From: an uncultured Rikenellaceae bacterium | GTDB lineage: Bacteria; Bacteroidota; Bacteroidia; Bacteroidales; Rikenellaceae | Direction: 5' to 3' | NCBI GenBank assembly: GCA_947176715.1 | Contig: CAMWRR010000045.1 | Location: forward strand, 1-10,271 | DNA length: 10,271 nucleotides | In this document: positions 1 to 7,900 of the stretch, in pieces | How the letters are laid out: the number at the start of each line of letters is the position of its first letter | How positions within the stretch are numbered: the first letter of the stretch is position 1 | Program-made: the position numbers and the translations under genes | The notes under the pieces: model-generated | What the model was told of the DNA's origin: nothing | The model's database searches: none | The model's input: the letters and a program-made list of their open reading frames with translations, nothing else

Positions 1-1315
1 CGATATAGACACACTGGTGCTATCGTACGGTAATCCGGAGGCCGGAGGTATGCCGGATATATTCAGATGGTTGCGCAATATAGAGGTGGAGGGGGCCGAA
101 TATTCCATAGACACCTTTCCGGGTGTAAAGGTGTCGTTGTACTCCTTCGACAGGTCGGCGCCTGTGCGTGTACGCTATCGGGTAAAGTGCACACTTCCGG
201 AGGGATATTCTCCTAATGGCGGTTGTCTGATGGATATGTTCCGGCCCGACATCTCCGACAACATGCTCTACACTAACGGATTCAACCTCTTCATGCTTCC
301 TGAGGCCGATTACGCCGCTACTGTCAGGTGGAGACGGACTCCCGATTACCCTGTCTTCTGCCTCTATAATCCGGGCAAGGGGACAGCCCCTTTCTCAGGT
401 AAGACCTCCGAGCTCGACGGCACGGTCATTGTCGGCGATCCGCTCCTTACGGTCGACACCTTGACGATAGAGGGTGTGGACAACTATCTGGTCACGGCAG
501 TGAGAAAGAATCCGGAGTACAACAGGGGCCGGATACTGAGCTATTTCTCCTCCGTATATCCCAAGATGCGCGCATTTTGGGGCGATAACGACACCTCCTC
601 TTACTCGCTCATAGTATTCCCGTTCCGCAACAATACCTTCGAGGCCTCCGGCAACGGGTTCGCTAACGGATTCTGCTCACGTTACGACTTCACCGCCGAC
701 ACCATACTGACATCGGCGCGCGCCGAGTTGTTCACCCACGAGATAGGTCACAAATGGGTGTCGTCCGACGAGTATTGCAGGTGGTTCGGCGAGGGGTTCA
801 ACGATTTGCAGACCGCTTATATGCTCGTGGAGTGCGAAATGTTTCCTCCGTCGCTATTCGTCGATTATCTCAACCGCTATTTCGTAAGCCTCTATAACAG
901 CAGCCTGCGCAATATAGACAATAATACCGCGGTAGAAGATTTCTGGAACTCGTCCGACAATACGTGGATTCCTTACTGGCGGGGAATGATATACGGATTC
1001 TATCTGTGTGGCGTAGTGGAGGCACAGACCGGCAGTAGCTACGGATACGTCGATATGATGACCGCATTGAAAGAGATCAAGGACAGCCTCAACCGTGATA
1101 ATTTTCTTTATAAGATGTCCGCGCTTATAGACCGCAAGCGCTTGGAGGCCGATTTCGACAGCTACATAACCGACGGGGAAGATATACGTTTCGATGCCTC
1201 CGAATTGCCTGCCGGGCTCGATATGGTCTACTCGGAAAACGGCACGCCCGAACTCGTCATTACGGACGAAGAGCTGTTTCGTAGCCACTGGCGTTTCGAC
1301 GGAAAATCAAATTAA
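1..1315 (+). CDS. Gluzincin metallopeptidase, M1/M61-like, 5'-truncated
   Basis: The reading frame is open to the left edge (first full codon at base 2), so the N-terminus, including any signal peptide, lies outside the window. A GTG at base 17 is only the first possible start inside the window and is probably not the real one. Numbering residues from that GTG, HEIGH is at 241-245 and is followed by WFGEGFND, whose Glu259 is the likely third zinc ligand. Downstream, YWRGMIYGFYL (about 321-331) matches the conserved tyrosine/KG helix region that follows the zinc site in M1 and M61 peptidases. Together these indicate the thermolysin-like catalytic domain of a zinc-dependent peptidase. The first 150 or so residues look like a beta-rich N-terminal domain. 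The spacing HExxH-X13-E is shorter than the classical X18 of M1. Family assignment between M1 and M61 is uncertain and the substrate is unknown. Export to the periplasm or cell surface is inferred from family habit. The gene converges on the small minus-strand regulator. Confidence 0.75.
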   Translation, partial: DIDTLVLSYGNPEAGGMPDIFRWLRNIEVEGAEYSIDTFPGVKVSLYSFDRSAPVRVRYRVKCTLPEGYSPNGGCLMDMFRPDISDNMLYTNGFNLFMLPEADYAATVRWRRTPDYPVFCLYNPGKGTAPFSGKTSELDGTVIVGDPLLTVDTLTIEGVDNYLVTAVRKNPEYNRGRILSYFSSVYPKMRAFWGDNDTSSYSLIVFPFRNNTFEASGNGFANGFCSRYDFTADTILTSARAELFTHEIGHKWVSSDEYCRWFGEGFNDLQTAYMLVECEMFPPSLFVDYLNRYFVSLYNSSLRNIDNNTAVEDFWNSSDNTWIPYWRGMIYGFYLCGVVEAQTGSSYGYVDMMTALKEIKDSLNRDNFLYKMSALIDRKRLEADFDSYITDGEDIRFDASELPAGLDMVYSENGTPELVITDEELFRSHWRFDGKSN

Positions 1316-1465
1316 TGTATGGGTTTTTATGTCGAATAGACGCTAATGGATAATGAACACAGAAGTCGATAACGCTATTTATAGTGAAAAATAATTCAAT
1401 ATATTTTATTTTGTATTATTTCGGATAAAATAAATCGCGTCTTAATTGTGTTTAACCCCAAAAAT

Positions 1466-1494
1466 AAATAGCCCTGAACATCTCAGGGCTATTT
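1466..1494 (-). terminator. Bidirectional-type hairpin terminator between convergent genes
   Basis: A perfect 12-bp stem (AAATAGCCCTGA pairing with TCAGGGCTATTT) encloses a 5-base loop at 1478-1482. On the minus strand it begins 18 bases after the stop of the 56-residue regulator and is followed by a T-rich run (TATTTTTGGGG), as expected for an intrinsic terminator. On the plus strand the U-rich right arm could also stop the peptidase transcript, so it may serve both genes. Confidence 0.8.
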
Positions 1495-1512
1495 TCATTG
1501 AAAGCGTCGATA

Positions 1513-1683
1513 TTACTTGACAATGTCGTAGAAGCAACGTTTGGGCGACTCCACCTTGCCGGCTTTCACCAGCTCTTTGATGGCTTTGTCTACATCTTTT
1601 TTGTCTATGCCGAGTTCGGCGGCTACCTCGCCCGCTTTCATTGCGCCTTTGGCTTTGAAGAGCGCGACTATTTTTTCTTCCAT
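1513..1683 (-). CDS. Small winged-helix protein, 56 aa
   Basis: The frame begins MEEKIVALFKAKGAMKAGEV and ends RCFYDIVK. It reads as a compact winged helix-turn-helix: helix 1 at about 1-12, helix 2 at AGEVAAELG (17-25), recognition helix KKDVDKAIKELVKAG (28-42), then a wing with the motif VESPKRCFY (44-52). Small proteins of this shape, with a closing SPxRC motif, recur in Bacteroidales as unnamed predicted transcriptional regulators; I know the pattern but not a proven function. The start is fixed by an in-frame TAA at 1696-1698, only four codons upstream of the ATG. The leader is A-rich with no Shine-Dalgarno sequence, normal for the phylum. It has its own promoter-like sequence, a leader hairpin and a strong terminator, so it looks monocistronic. 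The overlapping 121-codon minus-strand frame (1442-1807) and the plus-strand frame (1498-1704) are low-complexity shadows. DNA binding is inferred from fold only. Confidence 0.85.
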   Translation of the reverse strand: MEEKIVALFKAKGAMKAGEVAAELGIDKKDVDKAIKELVKAGKVESPKRCFYDIVK

Positions 1684-1715
1684 TTTCGTTTTTGTTTAAG
1701 GTGAATATTATCGGT

Positions 1716-1753
1716 GCCTCTGCATACGAGCGGCACCCGTATGTGTCAGAGGC
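1716..1753 (-). promoter_or_regulatory. Inverted repeat / leader hairpin overlapping the regulator promoter
   Basis: GCCTCTG (1716-1722) pairs with CAGAGGC (1747-1753), and inside it CATACG (1723-1728) pairs with CGTATG (1738-1743). This gives 13 pairs with a 3-base bulge (1744-1746) and a 9-base loop (1729-1737). One arm ends on the last base of the -7 element and contains the expected start site. It could be an operator (perhaps for autoregulation) or a 5' leader hairpin. It has no T-run, so it is not an intrinsic terminator. Confidence 0.5.
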
Positions 1754-1784
1754 AAAAATAGTGCAATTATCGAACATAATGAAA
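1753..1784 (-). promoter_or_regulatory. Probable Bacteroidetes-type promoter of the small regulator
   Basis: On the minus strand TATTTTTG (1760-1753) is an exact match to the TAnnTTTG -7 element of Bacteroidetes. TTTC (1784-1781), one base off the TTTG -33 element, lies 20 bases upstream of it, within the usual spacing. Transcription would start near base 1747, giving a leader of about 60 bases. Confidence 0.6.
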
Positions 1785-1852
1785 TTATTTTTCAGGTGAA
1801 ATGCCATATTGCAAAAAAGGGCGATGCCGGTATCTCGTATCTCTATTTTGCC

Positions 1853-1860
1853 TATCTTTA
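1853..1860 (+). promoter_or_regulatory. Possible -7 element of the M16 peptidase gene
   Basis: TATCTTTA matches TAnnTTTG at all but the last position and lies 23 bases before the ATG at 1884, a typical distance. No convincing TTTG is present 19-21 bases upstream, so the call is weak. The region between 1684 and 1883 must hold divergent promoters, because the flanking genes point away from each other. Confidence 0.3.
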
Positions 1861-1883
1861 CAAAAGATTAAACCATAAATAAG

Positions 1884-4682
1884 ATGAAACGTTTCATATC
1901 TTCTTTAGCCGCTCTGTTGTTTATGACGGGAGCGGTGTTCGCGTCGGACGGTGTGCGCCAGCTTCCTCGCGACCCGGAGTTGCGGGTGGGCACCCTCGCC
2001 AACGGCATGACCTATTACATTCGCCATAACGACAAACCGGCCGGGTTGGCCAGTTTCTACATAGTCCATAACGTAGGTGCACTGCAGGAGGACTCTACTC
2101 AGAACGGTCTTGCCCACTTCCTCGAGCACATGGCCTTCAACGGCACCGAACATTTCAAGGGTCACGATATGCTCGACTGGCTGGAGAGTATAGGGGTGGA
2201 GTTCGGCAGAGACGTCAATGCCTACACCTCGCAGGAGCAGACCGTCTACAACGTCAATAACGTTCCGCTTACGCGACAGTCCGTAATAGACAGCGCGTTG
2301 CTGATACTTCACGACTGGTCGCACTACATAGCGCTTCTGCCCGAGGAGATAGACGCCGAGCGCGGTGTGATACTCGAGGAGCGCCGTACGGGCATGAACG
2401 CCTCGCGCCGTATGTTCAACAAGAGCATGCCGCTTCTGTATAACTACACCAAGTATGCCGACCACGATGTGATAGGTCCGGAGAACATACTCAAAACATT
2501 CACCCCCGAACATATCCGCGACTTCTATAACAAATGGTATCGTCCCGATCTGCAGGCCGTTATCATAGTGGGCGATTTCGATGCCGCCGAGATGGAGCGT
2601 CTGGTTAAGGAGCGTTTCTCTCATATTCCGGTGCCGGAGAACGCCCCTCGGAAAGAGCCTGTCGTGATACCTCCCTACGAGAAAGACGAGGTGTTGGTTA
2701 TAAGCGACCCCGAGCAGGCCTATTCGCAGGTGAGGGTGCTCACCCCTACCGATCTTAAATTCACAGAGATTAACAATACCCGCGAGGGTCTGCTGAAGGC
2801 ATTGATAGCCGATGTCGTAGCCACCGCCATACAGGAGCGTATCACGGAGCTTATAATGTCTGGTGAGCCTGTTTTGTACGCATACGCCGGTCTCTCGTCG
2901 AGGATGCGTGACGAGACGGTATCTACCGTTGTGGCTATGGCTCCGGACGGCAAGCTGCCGGAGGCCTTGTCTGCGGTTACGAAGGAGGTGGAGCGTGTGC
3001 GTCGTTATGGCCTGACACAGACGCAGATAAAAACCGCTGTAGCCAATATGCTCAAAGCCAACGAGACGGCATACAACAACCGTGGCGACAAAAAGAGCGG
3101 CGCATTTATCCAGCAGTATGTGAACAACTTCCTTGTAGGCGACCCCGTCATGAGCGCCGAGGACGACTACCGCATCACCGCGGAGCTTCTCGAGAGCATC
3201 ACCCCCGAGATGGTGGCCGGGTTTATCCCGCAGATGTTCCCCGAGGGGCATGTGGCCGTCATAGCTAATATCCCCGAGAAAGAGAGTGCGTCGGTGGATG
3301 CGGATGCGCTTTTGGCCGCCTACAAGGAGGCTAAGGGTGCCGATGTGGAGCCTCTCGAGGAGACGGTTACGGTTACCGATCTCATAACTGTGCCGGTCGA
3401 GGGCGGTAAGATTGTGTCACGCTCCACGGACGTTTTGGGCGACGAGGTGCTGACCCTCTCCAACGGCATACGCGTGGTGGTGCGTCCCACCGACTTCAAG
3501 AGAGACGAGGTTATGATGTCAGCTTTCGCTGCGGGCGGTTACTCTACCGTCCCCGACGGGCTGATGAACTCTGCCGCGGTTATGAACACCGTTTTGAGTC
3601 GCTCCGGTTTGGGCGACTATTCGGCCGTTGAGCTTAAACGTGTGCTTGCAGGTAAGAACGCCTCGGTGTCGTACGACTATAACGATACCAAAGTGATGCT
3701 TGCCGGCTCGTCGTCAGTGGATAACCTCAAGGAGATGTTCGAGCTTATATGGCTCAGATTCAACGCCCCACGCTTCGACGAACAGGCCTTCGAGGTGGCC
3801 ATGCTCGGCAATCGTACCATTGCGGAGGGTTACGATCTCAACCCGGCCAATGCTCTGAGCGACACTATCTCAGAGATACGCTACGGCTACGACCCGCGCG
3901 TGTTGAACGGCGGTAAGATCTACGCCGGTCTCGACAAGGTCTCTCTGGAGGATATGCGCAAGGTTTACGACATATTCTACGGCGATGCCTCGAAGTTCAC
4001 CTTCTTCTTCGTGGGGAACATAGAGGACAAGGAGGAGTTCGAGAGTCTCGTGGCAAAGTATCTCGGCTCGCTATCTGCCGATAGACGCGACTACGACTCC
4101 CATGTTCCTACCTACTACACGGAGGATGTGACCCGTCGTTTCGTCCGTCCGCAGGAGAACCCCAAGAGCAGCGTGTGCATGGAGTTCGTGGGGCGCGGCA
4201 TAGACTATACGCCTGAAAATAATGTAGGCATGAGCGTTCTGAGTCAGATATTGCAGTTCCGTTACACCAAGATAATACGCGAGGAGATGGGTGCCACTTA
4301 CGGTGCCGGTGTGGGCGGACAGATAGCGACTCCTCCCGCCGAGGGGTATATACTTCTGGTCAGATACGATACCAATAAGGATCAGCTGGACGAGACTATA
4401 AAGGTAGTCAAGGATGTGGTGGCCGACGTGGCCGAGAACGGTCCTACTCAGGAGGAGCTTTCCAAGATAAAGGAGGTGATGGTCAAGAACTTCAACAACA
4501 GCCTTAAAGAGAACTCCGCATGGATGTCCTATATACGTGCCGTAAACATCTATGGCGACGCTTTCGTTCCCGATGCCACTTTGAATGCGATAAATTCTCT
4601 TACCGTGGAGTCGGTGAAAGAGTTCGCCGCACGGGTGCACGATAGCGCCAAGGTGCATGAGATAGTGATGCTGTCGGAATAG
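1884..4682 (+). CDS. Secreted M16 family zinc peptidase, two-domain (PqqL-like)
   Basis: This is a 932-residue protein with a clear Sec signal peptide: Lys2-Arg3, a hydrophobic core at 4-19, and a likely cut after VFA (residue 20). No lipobox cysteine follows, so a soluble periplasmic protein is expected. The inverted zinc motif HFLEH is at 78-82 (His78, Glu81, His82), and Glu159, 77 residues after His82, is the expected third ligand (HxxEH-X76-E). The first M16 half covers about 35-460. The second half (about 520-930) starts at LSNGIRVVVRP and has NSAAVMNTVLSRSG where the zinc motif would be, so it is the non-catalytic partner. It keeps the substrate-binding Arg799/Tyr806 pair in IIREEMGATYG. 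Length and layout fit the fused M16 proteins of Gram-negative bacteria that form a closed clamshell and cut unfolded peptides. The start is chosen because the signal peptide begins exactly there. The gene appears monocistronic, with a terminator after the stop. The specific substrate is unknown. Confidence 0.92.
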   Translation: MKRFISSLAALLFMTGAVFASDGVRQLPRDPELRVGTLANGMTYYIRHNDKPAGLASFYIVHNVGALQEDSTQNGLAHFLEHMAFNGTEHFKGHDMLDWLESIGVEFGRDVNAYTSQEQTVYNVNNVPLTRQSVIDSALLILHDWSHYIALLPEEIDAERGVILEERRTGMNASRRMFNKSMPLLYNYTKYADHDVIGPENILKTFTPEHIRDFYNKWYRPDLQAVIIVGDFDAAEMERLVKERFSHIPVPENAPRKEPVVIPPYEKDEVLVISDPEQAYSQVRVLTPTDLKFTEINNTREGLLKALIADVVATAIQERITELIMSGEPVLYAYAGLSSRMRDETVSTVVAMAPDGKLPEALSAVTKEVERVRRYGLTQTQIKTAVANMLKANETAYNNRGDKKSGAFIQQYVNNFLVGDPVMSAEDDYRITAELLESITPEMVAGFIPQMFPEGHVAVIANIPEKESASVDADALLAAYKEAKGADVEPLEETVTVTDLITVPVEGGKIVSRSTDVLGDEVLTLSNGIRVVVRPTDFKRDEVMMSAFAAGGYSTVPDGLMNSAAVMNTVLSRSGLGDYSAVELKRVLAGKNASVSYDYNDTKVMLAGSSSVDNLKEMFELIWLRFNAPRFDEQAFEVAMLGNRTIAEGYDLNPANALSDTISEIRYGYDPRVLNGGKIYAGLDKVSLEDMRKVYDIFYGDASKFTFFFVGNIEDKEEFESLVAKYLGSLSADRRDYDSHVPTYYTEDVTRRFVRPQENPKSSVCMEFVGRGIDYTPENNVGMSVLSQILQFRYTKIIREEMGATYGAGVGGQIATPPAEGYILLVRYDTNKDQLDETIKVVKDVVADVAENGPTQEELSKIKEVMVKNFNNSLKENSAWMSYIRAVNIYGDAFVPDATLNAINSLTVESVKEFAARVHDSAKVHEIVMLSE

Positions 4683-4765
4683 CGCGGCGGGTAGGGGTGT
4701 CGTGTCCGGTGAAGCCGGATTGATTTCGTGGCTCCCCGATAACAGTAACATTACGCTACTATATG

Positions 4766-4802
4766 AACGGCCGGTACGATTGTCGCACCGGCCGTTTTGT
4801 GT
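4766..4802 (+). terminator. Intrinsic terminator after the M16 peptidase gene
   Basis: A 10-bp perfect stem (AACGGCCGGT at 4766-4775 with ACCGGCCGTT at 4787-4796) has an 11-base loop and is followed by TTGTGTTTTC. It lies 84 bases past the M16 stop codon. The T-rich tail is on the plus strand only. The minus strand has no such tail, although the stem could still slow transcription coming from the convergent activase gene. Confidence 0.75.
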
Positions 4803-4827
4803 TTTCAACGCCTCCGCCACGTTTCGG

Positions 4828-4861
4828 CATAACAGAATATCTTCCGCCGTTCTGTGTTATG
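4828..4861. repeat. Imperfect inverted repeat beside the displaced copy
   Basis: CATAACAGAA (4828-4837) pairs with TTCT (4850-4853) and GTTATG (4856-4861), with a 2-base bulge (4854-4855) and a 12-base loop. Its right arm forms the first part of the 55-bp displaced copy. Neither strand has a T-run after it, so it is not an obvious terminator. Confidence 0.5.
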
Positions 4862-4905
4862 GTGACGGCCGTCTTGTCGGGGTCGTAACGTCCCTATTGC
4901 AAGGC
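4851..4905 (-). repeat. Displaced 55-bp copy of an internal activase gene segment
   Basis: These 55 bases match 5906-5960 at 53 positions, with mismatches at 4873 and 4895, in the same orientation and at a constant offset of 1055. On the minus strand, in the frame of the original, the copy reads A-L-Q-stop-G-R-Y-D-P-D-K-T-A-V-T-I-T-Q, so the serine codon of the original is a TAG and Asn has become Lys. It begins 33 bases beyond the stop codon of the activase gene. It appears to be a non-coding relic or a recombination product. Confidence 0.8.
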
Positions 4906-4937
4906 TTTCCGTTCGCCCGTTGCCGGAGAAAACGGAG

Positions 4938-7900
4938 TTATGCCCGTTGCGAGGCGGAGAGGTTGTCGATGAACAGCAACAGCCTGTTGGTTACGTTGAC
5001 GTCGCTCACGCCGCTGTCGAAGTCGAGCGACAGTATGTTCATGCGGGGATATAGCGTGCGGATCCTCTTCTCTACACCTTTGGATACTATCTGGTTTGCG
5101 ATGCACCCGAAAGGTTGCAGGCTTATCACATTGTTTATCCCCCGCTTGGCGAACGACACTATCTCTGCCGGTAACAGCCACCCCTCGCCGAACTGTGCCG
5201 CCGGTGTGACGATACCTTCGGTAGAGGCCGCCTCCTCGAATACGTCGCTAAAAGGAGTGAAGTACTCGAATTCGGATGCTATACGGTTTACTTTCTTTAT
5301 CTGCTTGTTTATCAGCGCGTATGCCGCGTCCGTTACTATCCTCGGAACGGAGCGGCGTTTGAGTCCCGTCTCGATATTTATTTTGTCGTTGACGAAGCTC
5401 TGCATGAAGAAGTTGAGAAGCGTGGGGGCCTCCACCTCTATGCCGCGGCCTATGAGCCATTCGGCCACGTCTTTGTTGGCGAATGCGTTGAATTTGAGGA
5501 ATATCTCGCCCACTATGCCTACTTTGGGCATAGCCTTGCCGTGTTCTACGACGGCGTTGAAGTCGCGGGCGGCGGTGGCTATCTTGTCGTAGAGCGCGCG
5601 TCGTTTGCCGGCGGCGATGAGCGGCACCGCCTCCTCCATGTATATGTCGCGTAGAGCGCGCGCCGCACCGGGCACGGTCTCACGCACCACGGAGGCGTGG
5701 TAGAATTTGGATATGCAGTCGCCGTAGAGGGTGGCGGCCAGCAGTGTGGGGGCTAGCCGCAGCCAGTCGCTCCTGAATCCCGGTTGCTCGTTGATGAGGC
5801 CGTTGCCGACCGCGAGCGACACCACAGGCACGTTCTCGAACCCCGCCTCTACCAAAGCCCGCTTGATGAGTGCTATGTAGTTGGTGGCGCGGCATTGTCC
5901 TCCCGTCTGTGTTATGGTGACGGCCGTGTTGTCGGGGTCGTAACGTCCCGATTGCAAGGCCTTTACTATGTCGCCTACTATGAGCGTGGCAGGATAGCAC
6001 ACCTCGTTGTTGGCGTATTTCAGTCCGGCCTCGGCCGATGCCGTGTCGCTCTGAGGCAGTGTTTCGGCATCGTAGCCGGCCAGACGGAAGAGCGGGGCGA
6101 TGAATGGCGAGAGGTAGCCTGTGAAGTAGGGGGCTATTATCTTGCGCTTTCTGTCGCCGACAAGATAGCTCTTGGTGGTGACGAAAGGTTCGGCTTGCGG
6201 TTTCTTGTGGCTGTATTTGAGGCTGTCTACAATGGAGCGCACTCTCAGCTTTATGGAGCCTATGTTGGTCACATCGTCTATCTTCAGGATAGTGAGGCTC
6301 TTGCCGTAGCGTCCGAGCATGGCCCGCACCTCGTCCAACAGAAAGGCGTCCGGGCCGCACCCGAAGGAGGTCATCTGCACGAAATGCAGGTCGCTCCCCT
6401 GCATGGCCGCCCATTTGGCCGCACGCAGTATGCGGTTGATGTAGGCCCATTGCGACACTATGTGTGCGTCGTCGATTGCAAGGGGCATGTCGCGCGCTAT
6501 ATCCTCGGTTATGACATCCACCCCCATGTCCGATACCATATCGGAGAGCTTGTGCTGCACCAAGGGGTCGGTGTGGTAGGGGCGTCCGGCCAAGAGTATC
6601 GTTATGCGGCCCTCTTCGCGGCTCTTGTCGTATAATCTTTGGGCCGCCTCTTTCATACTCGTCTCGTAGCGTCTCTGTTCTGCAAGGGCCTCGCGTACCG
6701 CCGCCGACGCGGTGGAGCCGTCTATACCGAGGCTTTTGAGATAACGGCGACACTGCCGGGCAAGCGACTCCGTGTCTTTGAACGTTATTACCGGCGAGTC
6801 TATGGGTATGCCGTGGTGCCCGGTCACGCTACGCAATACGTCGGAGTAGCCCGATACTATGGGGCAGTTGTAGCTGTTGGAGGCCTTTTTGTCCTCTAAC
6901 TTCTCGTATATGACGTAGGGGAAGAATATGCGGTCTGCCTTGCGGGCTATGAGGTCGTATATGTGGCTGTGGGCCAGCTTGGCGGGGAAACATATATTGT
7001 CGGACATGACGGTGTGTATGCCCGCCTCGTAGCTTCGGTATGCCGAGGGCGACGACAGCACGGTGCGTATGCCGCACGCTTTGAACAGCGTGTGCCAGAA
7101 AGGGTAGTCCTCATACATGTTGAGGCATCGCGGCAGCCCTATCACAGGGCCTCCGGTCTTGTCGGCGAGGGGCTCCCTGTCGAAGAGCATGGCATATTTG
7201 TCTGTGTAGAGGTTGGTCCCTTTGTTGCGTTTGTCTCCGCTGTTGGAGAAGACCTTCTCGCATTTGTTGCCCGAGTAGTAGACGTTATCGCCAGAGAATG
7301 CGTATCTGTTTATTAGACACTGGTTTTCACATCCGTGGCATTGCGTCTGTCTGGTGGTATAGCTCGCGCTCGACAGTATCTCGTCGAGCGATACGCTCTT
7401 GTCGTCACGAGCCGAGGCCTTTATGTTGAGCGCGCAACCGTACGCCCCCATCAGCTCGGGTATGTCGCTACGTGATACGCGGCTTTCGGTCAGAAGCTCC
7501 AAGGCGCGTACCACCGAGTCGTTGCGCATGGTTCCCCCCTGAACCACTATATGGTCTCCAAGCTCCGCGCGTTTGCGTAGTTTGAGCACTTTATAGAGGC
7601 AGTTCTTGACTACGGAGTAGGATAGTCCCGCCGCTATGTCGCCTACGGTGGCACCCTCGCGGAGCACCTGTTTAACCTTGGAGTTCATGAATACGGTGCA
7701 TCGTGTGCCGAGGTCGCACGGTTCCGCGGCGGTGCACGCCATGCGGGCGAAGTCGGCCACGGGGTAGCCGAGCGATGCGGCGAAGGTCTCTATGAACGAC
7801 CCGCACCCCGAAGAACACGCCTCGTTTAGCTCCATGCGCGTTAACGCTCCCCTCTCCACGAACATGGCTTTCATGTCCTGACCGCCGAGGTCGAGAATGA

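Noticed and set aside
1316..1465. AT-rich stretch after the left-edge peptidase as a possible promoter or small gene
   Set aside because: It has TATTTTG-like patches, but no ORF of note follows on either strand before the terminator hairpin. I see nothing functional in it beyond intergenic sequence.
1442..1807. Minus-strand 121-codon frame around the small regulator
   Set aside because: It runs through the terminator hairpin, the real gene in another frame, and the promoter. The 56-residue winged-helix frame explains the region better.
1905..3251. Minus-strand 448-codon frame opposite the M16 peptidase
   Set aside because: It is long only because GC-rich codons leave few stops on the opposite strand. 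The plus strand has a signal peptide, HxxEH and full M16 length.
4705..4719. Small hairpin TCCGG-N5-CCGGA after the M16 stop
   Set aside because: Only 5 bp and no T-run; the strong terminator at 4766 accounts for transcription end.
4702..5592. Plus-strand 296-codon open frame over the end of the activase gene
   Set aside because: It is antisense to a well-conserved coding region, starts inside the M16 terminator area and has no recognisable domain; it is a shadow of the activase gene.
5680..6753. Minus-strand 357-codon frame within the activase gene, and a similar 441-codon frame at 7672-8997
   Set aside because: Both are shifted frames of the activase on the same strand, rich in Arg, His and Pro and without any domain; the main frame is intact and conserved.
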